A stretch of 64,000 nucleotides of DNA from contig OY776112.1 in assembly GCA_963675035.1 (NCBI GenBank), positions 375,724,055-375,788,054 on the forward strand, given 5' to 3'. This DNA is from Allygus modestus (taxonomy: Eukaryota > Arthropoda > Insecta > Hemiptera > Cicadellidae). The position numbers were made by a program, and so were the translations under genes. The notes below the pieces were generated by a model that made no database searches, was not told where the DNA came from, and was given only the letters and a program-made list of their open reading frames with translations. Of this stretch, positions 41,600 through 49,832 are shown piece by piece (position 1 is the stretch's first letter; every line of letters begins with the position of its first letter).

Positions 41600-43132
41600 A
41601 TGTTGGTTCTCTTACTGTTTATACTACCTCTTGCCTCGTGCAACAAGTCAATAGAGTATCTTACATATTACGGCTATCTGGAAAAAAACGCTTTTACAAA
41701 GGACATTACTTCTGCAGTAAAACAATTTCAAGAGAATTTTCGTCTTGAGCCCACGGGGTTTTTTGACAATGATACCTTAGCGCTTATGAGCACTCCTCGG
41801 TGTGGCTATAAAGACAATATATTACCCTTCTCAGCTCTACCCAATAGAAAGTGGAATAAATCAGTAATAACTTGGTACCAATACGGAACACCACAGTACC
41901 CCAACTTAATTCATAGAGCTTTCGATGTATGGGCCAAACATGCAAACTTAACTTTTAAATAAGATATAAATAACCCCACTATAATTATATCCTTCTCAAC
42001 TAATAGACAGCATATATTTTACTCTAGACGGGAGACTTGTCCATATGACTTTGATGGCCCCAGCTACCTCTTAGCTCACGCCTATTTACCCCATATGGGT
42101 TATAACCAAACGGACATACACTTTGATTCGGAAGAAAACTGGGATTTCACTATGAATTTACCACGATATGGAAACATTTCATTTTTTCAAACATTAGTAC
42201 ATGAAATTGGTCACGCCCTAGGCCTGGACCATTCAGGCGACGATAAATCAGTAATGTTCCCTTTCCATAGGAGTCCAATGGGGATTGTGGACATGAACGA
42301 ATACGAGCTAAGCAAAGATGACCAACGCGCTATGGAGTTTCTGTACGGCAGGCCCACTAAGACATTTGCAACCATTCCAAACTATACACCATCCACTACC
42401 ACGACAACAACTACAACAACAACCACTACCACACCAAGCAGTACAGCACCTGAGACACCATCCGAGATAACTGAAAAACGCGATATATGCGAGTTAAAAG
42501 GTCAAATTGATAAGTACGTTATTGTAAACAAGAGGATATTTGCTTTCTTTAGAGACTACGTATGGATTATAAGTTTGGACCCTGCAGACAGGACTCCTGA
42601 GGATTTAACAAGGCCAAGGAGAATCTCTCACTGGCTTAACTTTTTACCGCGAAACTTTACTGAAATATCTCCCATCTACCAGAGGCCTAACAGGGAAATT
42701 GCCCTTTTTGTTGGCAATGATGTATACTTATTTAGATACCCTTCACTGTCTTTGGTAACAAAGAGTAGTACTGACACCATAGCCGGTAGACAGGTATATA
42801 AAGTTAAATCGGCCTTTGCCACTAACACGGGGAAGAGTTACATGGTTATTAACGGCTGGTATCTGATTGAAATTAACGAGTGCGACTTTACTGGCACTTT
42901 TATGGGAATGGTTTCGTCTACACTGTACGGGGTTCCTGCTCACAGTCGCGGTGCATTTAGATATATAAATGGCATGATTTATATTGCAACTGACAGTGGT
43001 GTGTTGGAGTACAACGAGTTCACAAACGCTGTGTCTCGTACGGTGCCTGACATTTTTGAAGTTTTGAAAATTCCGTGTATACGTGAGACTCTACTGAATA
43101 GACTGTACGAGGTGATTAAATACTTACAATAA
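41600..43132 (+). pseudogene. Matrix metalloproteinase (MMP) with hemopexin-like tail, one in-frame stop
   Basis: 510-codon frame. Signal peptide MLVLLLFILPLASC; peptidoglycan-binding-like propeptide (about 20-70); cysteine switch PRCGYKD; catalytic domain with the zinc site HEIGHALGLDHS and a VMFPFHR Met-turn; a linker of 12 threonines; a hemopexin-like C-terminal domain (C...FAFFRDYVWII). A TAA at 41960-41962 splits the catalytic domain; the frame is otherwise unbroken. The gene has no introns, unlike typical animal MMPs, consistent with capture through RNA or by a virus. Baculoviruses also carry MMPs, which act on basement membranes. A one-base gap separates it from the PLA2 gene. Confidence 0.9.
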
Positions 43133-43133
43133 A

Positions 43134-43709
43134 ATGGCAAAGACTAGAAGGAAACCTCTCAGACGCAAGCTAGCGCTTGTACGAGGTGGAGGTATTGTTT
43201 CATCGGTGCTGAACAAAGCTATAGATTTACTACCTGTTGAACTGCATATTCCTGGTTATCAGTACTGCGGACCTGGCACGAAGTTAAAAGAGAGATTGGC
43301 TAGAGGTGACAAAGGAATAAACGGGCTAGACGCGGCCTGTAAGGTCCACGACATAGCATACTCCCGGTATTCCGACAGCGAGCGGCGAAGACAAGCTGAC
43401 AAAGAGTTGGCGGAACGCGCTTGGCAGAGATTCAAGTCTAGTAACGCCAGTGTTGGTGAGAAAGCCGCTGCTTGGGCAGTCACAACAGCCATGAAAGCAA
43501 AAACAAAATTGGGAGGAGGCCGTAAGAAGAAACGCCCTGCTAAACGCCCGAAGGGTAGAGGGTTGTATCTTAGGCCCTATAGAAAGGAAGGCGCAGGCTG
43601 TAAAAGAAAGAAAAGGGGAGGCCGCAAGAAAAAAAAGCATCTCAATACCAATAAAGCCACTTACAAATTACGATTTGATCAAATACGCGAGGTTATTGAA
43701 AATTCCTAA
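43134..43709 (+). CDS. Parvovirus VP1-type phospholipase A2 with basic tail
   Basis: 191 aa, intact. Basic N-terminus (KTRRKPLRRK), then a PLA2 core: calcium loop YCGPGT (about 43-48) and catalytic KVHDIAYSRY (H72, D73). The C-terminal third is rich in Lys/Arg/Gly (GGRKKKRPAKRPKG, RKKRGGRKKKKH) like a viral core or nuclear-targeting protein. In parvoviruses this domain breaches endosomal membranes during entry; Mavericks and adintoviruses carry relatives. Sits one base after the MMP stop and overlaps the protease frame. Confidence 0.9.
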   Translation: MAKTRRKPLRRKLALVRGGGIVSSVLNKAIDLLPVELHIPGYQYCGPGTKLKERLARGDKGINGLDAACKVHDIAYSRYSDSERRRQADKELAERAWQRFKSSNASVGEKAAAWAVTTAMKAKTKLGGGRKKKRPAKRPKGRGLYLRPYRKEGAGCKRKKRGGRKKKKHLNTNKATYKLRFDQIREVIENS

Positions 43710-44016
43710 TTTCAGAGGGGTTTATATGAGGAACAGTCTACCGAAAACCCCGAGAAAATGTGAATCTGCTATAGTTAACTTGGACAGTACAACCGGTCCA
43801 GGCACGCACTGGGTATGTTACAGGAAGATTGATAAAAAGGCCTATTATTATGACAGTTTTGGAAACCTATGACCACCACCGGAAATTTCTAAGTACTTGG
43901 GTGAATGTGAGATGTACTATAACTACGAGAGACAACAGAATTTTGACTCAGTTGTTTGTGGACATTTGTGTTTAAAGTTTCTCTGTAGTAATGTTCTGTC
44001 TAACAGGGGTAACTAG
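43675..44016 (+). pseudogene. Adenain-like cysteine protease, one in-frame stop
   Basis: Ulp1/adenovirus-type maturation protease. Motifs in order: IPNFRGVYMRNSLP, the His motif THWVCY, the Asp motif YYYDSFG, and the nucleophile VCGHLCLKFL. A TGA at 43870-43872 interrupts it just after DSFGNL; a CGA-to-TGA change would explain it. The frame continues to TAG at 44014-44016. No ATG is in frame before IPNF; the frame runs back into the PLA2 gene, so the true start is unclear. Normal role: processing of capsid proteins. Confidence 0.88.
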
Positions 44017-44680
44017 TGTTCTATCCCACGAGCTAGCGTTTCCTATTGATGTTAGCGAGGGTACATGGGAACTTGGTTTAATTGAACTGACCACTTATAA
44101 CTCTATACCGAACATTGAAAAAAACATAAATGATACGTTTTACTACGGTGATGATAAAAGTATTACGATCCCTGAAGGGTCTTACGAAATTGAGGACATT
44201 GAAAAGTATATACAGTCGCAACTACCAAAAGAAGTACAATTTACTTTGAAACCTAATAATAACACTTTAAAAGCTACGATATGTTGTTCTGAGAAAATTG
44301 ACTTTACTAAAGAACATTCATTGGGAACACTCTTGGGCTACAAAAAACAAATATTCGGGGCTAAAGATGAACATAATGTATCGGAACTGCCTGTAGATAT
44401 AATAAAAGTTAACTCCATAAGGGTGGAATGTAATGTCACACGCGGGTCATACTTGAATGGGGTTGAGGGCCATGTCATACACGAGTTCTACCCGGCTGAA
44501 CCACCGGGCTATAAAATAATGGAATTACCGAGGAATGTCATTTATTTACCTGTGATCAGCCAGAGGATCAACAACTTGACAGTGTCTCTAAAAGACCAGG
44601 ACGGTAATCTTGTTAACTTTCGCGGAGAAGGAATTTCTGTTAGACTAAATCTTAGACGCAGTAATGGGGCTACTATTTAG
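43991..44680 (+). CDS. Minor capsid protein (penton, single jelly-roll)
   Basis: 229 aa, intact. Residues ELGLIELTTYNSIPNI and IPEGSYEIEDIEKYIQ are the signature of the Maverick penton family, which forms the five-fold vertices. Overlaps the protease 3' end by 26 bp and lies just upstream of the major capsid gene, the usual order. Confidence 0.85.
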   Translation: MFCLTGVTSVLSHELAFPIDVSEGTWELGLIELTTYNSIPNIEKNINDTFYYGDDKSITIPEGSYEIEDIEKYIQSQLPKEVQFTLKPNNNTLKATICCSEKIDFTKEHSLGTLLGYKKQIFGAKDEHNVSELPVDIIKVNSIRVECNVTRGSYLNGVEGHVIHEFYPAEPPGYKIMELPRNVIYLPVISQRINNLTVSLKDQDGNLVNFRGEGISVRLNLRRSNGATI

Positions 44681-44825
44681 GCATATACCAGGAGGGCAAC
44701 AAGTCAGTAGTGTTCAGAAAGCCAAGGAGTTAACTTGTAAAAGCATAGCGTTTCTTCGCTCTCTCGGTTTTAAAGTAATAAAGAATGGCGCTATTAGCGA
44801 TAGACAACCAGGCAGAGTATGCTGA
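44664..44825 (+). CDS. Possible 53-aa ORF overlapping penton and major capsid genes
   Basis: ATG inside the penton 3' end, frame open through the 104-bp gap into the major capsid gene. It reads MGLLFRHIPGGQQ, then VQKAKELTCKSIAFLRSLGF. The amphipathic, non-random composition and exact bridging of two genes suggest a real small protein; there is no homologue in this window to test it. Confidence 0.4.
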   Translation: MGLLFRHIPGGQQVSSVQKAKELTCKSIAFLRSLGFKVIKNGAISDRQPGRVC

Positions 44826-45975
44826 CTTGATAACAGGGATGGAGTTGAACTCACATCAGCCGTATGCAAGTACAACTTACAATAATAACGATGAAATAAG
44901 AATACCGATATTACAGCAGGACATAATAACCGCGCCTTTTGAAAGTTTTATATTGATACACGGCAAGACCAACGCTACAAAGGCCGACGGGACTCCTCAG
45001 GATGTTTCCTTTATTAATAATGCTATATCTTTCTTGTTTGAAGAAATCCGCTACGAGATTTGTGGCAAGGAAATTGACAGGACAAAAAATGTCGGTATAA
45101 CTACTACTTTAAAACATATTCTATCTATTCGCGAGGAGGAGAAAAATACTTTAAAGAATGCCTGTTGGAACGGTCCTGGTAGTACTGAAAAAGTGACAGA
45201 TTTTGTATATTCAATCCCTCTAAAACTCTTGCTAGGTTTCGCTGAAGACTACAGACGAGTGCTGGTAAATGTTAAACAGGAACTGATACTCTTACGTTCG
45301 GCTACAGATACAAACGCTGTAAAATTGATGGAGGCCGGGACTTTAACATTAACAATTGACAAAATCTACTGGCGAATACCTCACGTTACAGTGAACGACG
45401 CTCAGAAGTTAAAATTGTACAAGTTTATTGAGAAAGACCCCGCAATACATGTTCCCTTTCGTCAGTGGGAAATGATTGAATACCCGAACCTGCCGAGTAC
45501 AGACACGTTATCTTGGACACTTAAAACATCTAACCAAACAGAAAAACCTCGGTATATTGTTCTAGCCTTTCAGACAGGCAGAAAGAATGACTTAACAAAG
45601 GACATGTCACGGTTCGACGCCAGTGATTTGCTTGATGTTAAACTGTATTTAAACTCAAATTTCTACCCGTACGACAACCTTCGCGGGAACACTTGCCTGT
45701 TTTATGATATGTATGCGAACTTTTAAAACTCTTATTACGGTAGAATCGGCTCACCGATATTAAACTTTGATGATTTTAAAACAAAGTGTCCTCTGTATGT
45801 AATTGACTGTTCAAAGCAGGACGATACTATTAAGACCGGTCCCGTAGATGTAAGGCTTGAGATTCAAACTAAAACAGCAATCCCGGCTAATACTTGGGCG
45901 TACTGTCTCATAATTCACGACTGTCACTACACATACACACCGATCACGGGAGATGTCAGGAAAATATCGAGTTAG
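44785..45975 (+). pseudogene. Major capsid protein (double jelly-roll), one in-frame stop
   Basis: 396-codon frame. Family marks: ISFLFEEIRYEICGKEID near 85-102 and the long second jelly-roll ending FQTGRKNDL...NSNFYPYDNLRG. A TAA at 45724-45726 stops translation at codon 314. The frame then resumes with SYYG and GPVDVRLEIQ and AYCLIIHD, the conserved C-terminus, to TAG at 45973-45975. It forms the hexon capsomers in Maverick virions. Without the C-terminal part the second barrel would be incomplete. Confidence 0.9.
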
Positions 45976-46258
45976 TTTCTCCAGCCCGGTAGTAACAAAA
46001 ATATACAGTTTGCCCGCTGAAGATAGAAAATCATATTGGGAACAGTTAGCAAGGGATAGGGCCAGGTTTTTGAGAAGAATTAAATGTACCGATGACAAAA
46101 TATCCAATGTAATTTCTAAACAGTGGACCCTCAGGGTCCAACACTTGGAATGTATGTACAAGGGGGGTGAATCACCCCTCTTGGGGCGGGGTGGGGAAGG
46201 GGTAAAAGATACATATAATATTCAGAGGGTTAGTCTCTTGCTAGCACTCAGCGAGTAA
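45953..46258 (+). CDS. Small basic protein after the capsid gene (unknown)
   Basis: 101 aa; ATG inside the capsid 3' end (23-bp overlap). The N-terminal half is well formed (SLPAEDRKSYWEQLARDRAR, helical and basic). The C-terminal part covers a GC hairpin (GGGGTGAATCACCCC, 46164-46178) and a glycine-rich run, so the natural end could be different. Not recognised. Confidence 0.5.
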   Translation: MSGKYRVSFSSPVVTKIYSLPAEDRKSYWEQLARDRARFLRRIKCTDDKISNVISKQWTLRVQHLECMYKGGESPLLGRGGEGVKDTYNIQRVSLLLALSE

Positions 46259-46260
46259 AC

Positions 46261-46461
46261 ATGGGCGAGTGGGTTATTATTCAGTTTTATAACGCCGAGA
46301 ATGTTTTAATAGGTACAGCAAAAATGGATTGTTACAAGATATACTGCGAGAAGGAAATATTTGATATTCCTGAGGGTACCACCACCGTAGTTGTTAAACT
46401 CAGAGACGATGGAGACTTTAGCAGTGATGATGATGAGGAGGGTATAGATGTTGTGGGTTAA
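46261..46461 (+). CDS. Small acidic-tailed protein, paralogue 1
   Basis: 66 aa: MGEWVIIQFYN, then DCYKIYCEKEIFDIPEG, VVVKLRDD and an acidic tail (FSSDDDEE). A second Gly at the N-terminus could permit myristoylation. It pairs with the next ORF as a tandem duplication; the leaders also match (CAGYGAGTAAACATGGG). Starts 2 bp after the previous stop. Function unknown. Confidence 0.6.
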   Translation: MGEWVIIQFYNAENVLIGTAKMDCYKIYCEKEIFDIPEGTTTVVVKLRDDGDFSSDDDEEGIDVVG

Positions 46462-46501
46462 GAGATTTTGTTAGTCTGAGGTGAACAGTCAGTGAGTAAA
46501 C

Positions 46502-46768
46502 ATGGGTTACTACGGTTGGATTAAAATTGAATATTACTACAAGAAGGTTTTGATGAAAACAGATTACGTAGACAGTTACAAGTTTGCTAGTGTTGAAAAG
46601 GAGTTTAAATTAATGCGTGGGATCGATAGCATTATAGTTAAATGGCGTACAGATTTTGACAACAGTGAATCCTCAGAATCCTCTTCAGATTCTGAGGAGA
46701 AGGAGGGGGGAGGGGAGGGGGTAGATGAGGTTGGGTGTGGACGTTTATTAACGGGGCGTACCGATTAG
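46502..46768 (+). CDS. Small acidic-tailed protein, paralogue 2
   Basis: 88 aa: MGYYGWIKIEYYYKKVLM, then DSYKFASVEKEF, IIVKWRTD, a Ser/Asp/Glu tail (ESSSDSEEKE) and a Gly-rich end. It aligns along its length with the 66-aa protein upstream. Unknown function; perhaps a small beta-sandwich with a disordered acidic tail. Confidence 0.6.
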   Translation: MGYYGWIKIEYYYKKVLMKTDYVDSYKFASVEKEFKLMRGIDSIIVKWRTDFDNSESSESSSDSEEKEGGGEGVDEVGCGRLLTGRTD

Positions 46769-46776
46769 TAGCAGAG

Positions 46777-47340
46777 ATGACATCGGCCGAGACGGAGGTG
46801 AGTACGGGAGCTATACCCATCCCTAAGGGGAAAGAGCCTATAAATTTAATGACCGGAGTATTTCTAAAGTCAGTCCACTTCTTGGACCCTGAACTCACCA
46901 AGTGCGTAGTATCGGGTATTTTTAAAAACAGGGACAACAGCCTCGGAGTATTAATTAAGGGGAGGAAAGGTGTTGTGTTTTGGTCTTACGATTCTTACTG
47001 TCAGCTGGTTGACAGGTTCAATGAAATTACTTTAGCTTTTGAAGGCAAGTATCAATGCTTTGTAAAGACCGATACGGGAGCTGATATTAAAGTTAACAGT
47101 ATTTTTGGTCAGCAGTACGCTTGTGTCTCTGACGGAGAACACTCCTTGGCTCTCAATCGACACGAGTGGAATCAGCTTGTAATTAACATTCCTTTGATCG
47201 GTCGCTCTCTATTAGAATTGTTTTATTTGGAGGATATTATTAAAGTTTTTATTGATCAGGTTTTATCGGGCGCTGAAGCTTGTACAGAACAATTACCACC
47301 TCAAGTAGCTGACCGTCTTTTTAGCGAAGTCTCATTATAG
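46777..47340 (+). CDS. Unrecognised Maverick protein (187 aa)
   Basis: Start chosen at ATG 46777, 8 bp after the previous stop; the frame is open further upstream but without an ATG. Sequence includes KGRKGVVFWSYDSYCQLVDRF and later DGEHSLALNRHEWNQLV. The second segment faintly recalls PC4-like single-strand DNA-binding proteins (a strand, then a helix after an E/Q-W pair); this is weak. Good codon-like composition and cluster position argue that it is real. Confidence 0.6.
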   Translation: MTSAETEVSTGAIPIPKGKEPINLMTGVFLKSVHFLDPELTKCVVSGIFKNRDNSLGVLIKGRKGVVFWSYDSYCQLVDRFNEITLAFEGKYQCFVKTDTGADIKVNSIFGQQYACVSDGEHSLALNRHEWNQLVINIPLIGRSLLELFYLEDIIKVFIDQVLSGAEACTEQLPPQVADRLFSEVSL

Positions 47341-47702
47341 AAGCTGTAGTCGAGTTTCACGGGTTCAAAGACAATAATAATAAATTTATTGTAAAGGAGT
47401 TTGCTATAGTCGGAAAGTCTTACAGAACTCAGCTGGTATTCCGACCTCCTTACTGTTTTAATTTTTTGAATAGCAAGATGAAAAGAACAGCCCGCTGGCT
47501 GACTCGTCACTTTCACCATATAAAGTGGGATGAAGGTGAGGTACATTACAGCGAAGAGCTTTTACGCTCACTGTGTAAACCCTTCGAGGCCATACACACA
47601 AAAGGCCTGGAGAAGGCTCAATTCCTTCGGACGTTTCATTCTAATGTTAAAGAAATAAATGAAAGTTTGTATATAGATGATGATGGTTTTACAGTAGCTT
47701 GA
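47325..47702 (+). CDS. Conserved Maverick-type protein, start codon unclear or lost
   Basis: Frame open from about 47325 to TGA at 47700-47702. It reads VEFHGFKDNNNKFIVKEFAIVG, RPPYCFNFL, WLTRHFHHIKWDEGEVHY. I know the ...GF-x-D-x-N-x-x-(F)I-K-E-x-A... opening from recurrent insect proteins near Mavericks. No ATG precedes VEFHGF; an ATA stands at 47337-47339 where a start would fit, so the start may be mutated (ATG to ATA). The first in-frame ATG (47478) would lose the conserved N-terminus. Confidence 0.5.
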   Translation, partial: RSLIIEAVVEFHGFKDNNNKFIVKEFAIVGKSYRTQLVFRPPYCFNFLNSKMKRTARWLTRHFHHIKWDEGEVHYSEELLRSLCKPFEAIHTKGLEKAQFLRTFHSNVKEINESLYIDDDGFTVA

Positions 47703-48289
47703 ATTATACATAAAAATAAAAACGAAACTTGCGCCTTGAGGTCCGCACAGTATTACGCTCGAAAAATATTTTCGAGTGGGGCCTAATAAAAATAAGGCCC
47801 GGCAGTCGCTCACCCAGCAGGCAGGGCTAAACCCTTTGTAAGTCCAGGGGTGTGGGGAGGTTGGCCTAAAAAACCGTGAAACCGTTTGTTGTAATCCTCC
47901 GACTGTCAGGGAAATGCGAATTAAAAGGCGCAACAAAAATAAAATAAAAATAAAAACCAAATAAAAAAATATAAAAGTAAAATTCTCTGTCTACTTTTCT
48001 AGGCTAAACTGAACGGACACAGTCTTAGTAAATAGCCTAGAAACAGAGAACAAAAAATATTTATCGGAGGCAGCATTTTTGTAATGGAGTGGCTGCAACG
48101 AATCACTGCGTTGGTTGGGGCAGTGGTTAAAAACAGTGAGAATAGGCCTACTGGGGATACTCACTTTAATAAAAAACGCGCCGAGACCCTACCCCCTGGG
48201 TGGTGTGGAAACATGGGTCATAAACGTGTACTCATAGAAATGTATTGCTAAAAAAGGACACGAAAAAACCTCACTAGAAATAACATGCC
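47703..48289. other. Non-coding stretch with hairpins
   Basis: No gene seen. Holds an inverted repeat CTCGAAAAATATTTTCGAG (47758-47776), a stem GGGCCT...AGGCCC (about 47780-47800) and A-rich AATAAAA runs (47940-47980) that could end the plus-strand transcript. It is the boundary between the structural genes and the accessory block. Confidence 0.45.
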
Positions 48290-48523
48290 TTATCGAAAGC
48301 CCTCCGACCAGCTGTAAGTCAGTGTAACACCGCATACACCGCAAGTGTACCGCAGCGTCCAAGTGTACTTTATACTGCCGCGGAGATAAGGCACCAAACA
48401 ATAATGGTAGCTCACTTGCAGGTGTGGAGAGAGCTCCACATGGTGTCCCGGCACACAATATTCCCCGTACAAGGGACACAAGAATGTACTCAATACTTCG
48501 AATTCCGTACACACCGGCTCCAT
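48290..48523 (-). CDS. Possible small Cys-rich protein (77 aa)
   Basis: From ATG at 48523 (MEPVCTEFEV): Cys at regular spacing, CPLYGEYC, YHYC and TCGVCG. Could bind zinc. A second open frame overlaps it, so the frame choice is uncertain. It lies downstream of and on the same strand as the 59-aa zinc-type ORF. Confidence 0.3.
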   Translation of the reverse strand: MEPVCTEFEVLSTFLCPLYGEYCVPGHHVELSPHLQVSYHYCLVPYLRGSIKYTWTLRYTCGVCGVTLTYSWSEGFR

Positions 48524-48697
48524 GACTGTAACTGAAGTGGTGAGTGTGACTCGCGCCCTAATCACAATCACTTCCTGTGATAGCACGGATGACTAGTGTA
48601 GCAAGCAATGCTAGACCCGTTTTTGAAAACAAGTTTCCACCACTGTCTAACGCTTGCTACCCTGTTCAAAAATAAGAACAATAATTAGTATAATTAC

Positions 48698-48877
48698 TTA
48701 CTGAACAGCATCGTGCTCACAGGACTCGATAGGTGGATGGTTTCTCCACTCCTCCGGGGACAGCTCCTCACACTTACAGCATATGTCGTAGCCTACCCCT
48801 TCTGGGGTAAGCCACAACATATTACACGACGTCAGCTTGCCGCAGGCCTCGCAGTGGCTGTAGTGCAGATGCTCCAT
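48698..48877 (-). CDS. Small zinc-ribbon-like protein (59 aa)
   Basis: ATG at 48877, stop at 48698-48700. Cys pairs C9xxC12 (HCEACGK) and C33-C34-x-C36 (DICCKCEEL), with further C18, C53 and H55, give a CxxC-x20-CxxC zinc-ribbon layout. The stop codon lies in a perfect donor (CA|GTAAGT) and an acceptor TTTTTGAACAG follows 40 bp later, so splicing is possible but the intron would be unusually short. Function unknown. Confidence 0.45.
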   Translation of the reverse strand: MEHLHYSHCEACGKLTSCNMLWLTPEGVGYDICCKCEELSPEEWRNHPPIESCEHDAVQ

Positions 48878-49019
48878 GGTGAGACGCGAATGAGTGAATG
48901 AATGTGTCGCAACAGTTTCACGCCAGCGCGGTACTGATAAGAGTTTCCTCTGATTAGAACTTCAAGCGTTTCAAATGGATAGTAAAATAGAAAACTAAAA
49001 CGTGAGTAAAAATCATAAT

Positions 49020-49180
49020 AGCTTATGATGATTGAGAGCCTAAAACATTACCGCTAATAGCCGGGTCCAGAAGCTCGTTAAAACAAAGTACCGCTCAAGA
49101 TGATTGAACGGCCGAAAATTACCATCGATTACGAGCCGGCCCAGACGCTCATTAAATCCAAGTATCGCTCAAGGTGATTG
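49020..49180. repeat. Short tandem repeat of about 74 bp (two and a half copies)
   Basis: Units begin GATGATTGA (49026 and 49099) or GGTGATTGA (49173) and include ...GCTCRTTAAA...GTAYCGCTCAA. Diverged copies in the accessory block; on the minus strand two of them would encode NHLERY. Confidence 0.6.
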
Positions 49181-49245
49181 AGCTCACGAAAATTACAGTC
49201 TATTTTTCTAATGGTTACACTGTGTGTTGTAAAATATTGTACTTA

Positions 49246-49702
49246 CTATATTACGCAGGAACATCTGTTAATGGCTCTGCTAATTTCAAAGTCGCATACA
49301 TCGCAGAGCCGCATCCTCTCCTGCGGTATAAAATCTACGTAACCGCAGGTCTCTCTTGCCTCCTTCGACCTGCATGGCGGTAGGTTGCCTTCACTCAGGA
49401 TGAGGGCTTCCTAAAACATTTGTTATAACAAACATAAATTACTATGCAACAACCCTTTTTAACAGTGTACTTAATTTAAGTGTACTTAAATTAAGTGTAC
49501 TTACAAGAGTGCAGAAGACACACAAGACCAAGCCGCCTTCAAACTCGAACCAAAAACTCTCGAGGGTTTTACAACACCTTTTATGCTCATTAACGAGTTG
49601 AAGACGCGTAGGTTGCGGTAATGGTAAGTTTAAAATTTGGTCCAAGCGCGGGTTATTAGCGCAGACGGCCTCCAGACAAATCTGTACGAGAGACGAGGCC
49701 AT
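49246..49702 (-). CDS. Spliced Cys-rich accessory protein (two exons, about 120 aa)
   Basis: Exon 1 is 49702-49505 (66 codons), ending at the donor CTT|GTAAGTAC. Exon 2 is 49410-49246, after the acceptor TTGTTATAACAAATGTTTTAG. The intron is 94 bp and phase 0. Exon 2 is open for 54 codons with Cys-rich CRSK, ETCGY, LCDVCDF and RCSC segments, ending TAG at 49246-49248. A further donor GTAAGT straddles that stop, but the next acceptor is only 27 bp away, too close. The frame agreement across the intron supports a real gene. It is divergent from the RING gene, 130 bp away. Unknown function. Confidence 0.55.
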
Positions 49703-49832
49703 CGCGTACTGCCTGATGATTCAACTCAAGGAGATAGGGAAAGCTACTGTGATAAGGTCCCTGGTGACTAAGGTTGAGGGTGGGGATAGAGTATAAATAT
49801 GAGCGTTTGCTGTCTCTCGATTACAGTATTCC

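Noticed and set aside
48189..48512. 107-aa minus ORF in a frame overlapping the 77-aa Cys-rich ORF
   Set aside because: Lacks an ATG start in a good position and has fewer regular Cys spacings; I kept the other frame at low confidence.
49219..49247. Second intron in the minus-strand Cys-rich gene
   Set aside because: Donor and acceptor look good and the frame continues for 30 codons, but the intron would be only 27 bp, below what the spliceosome accepts.
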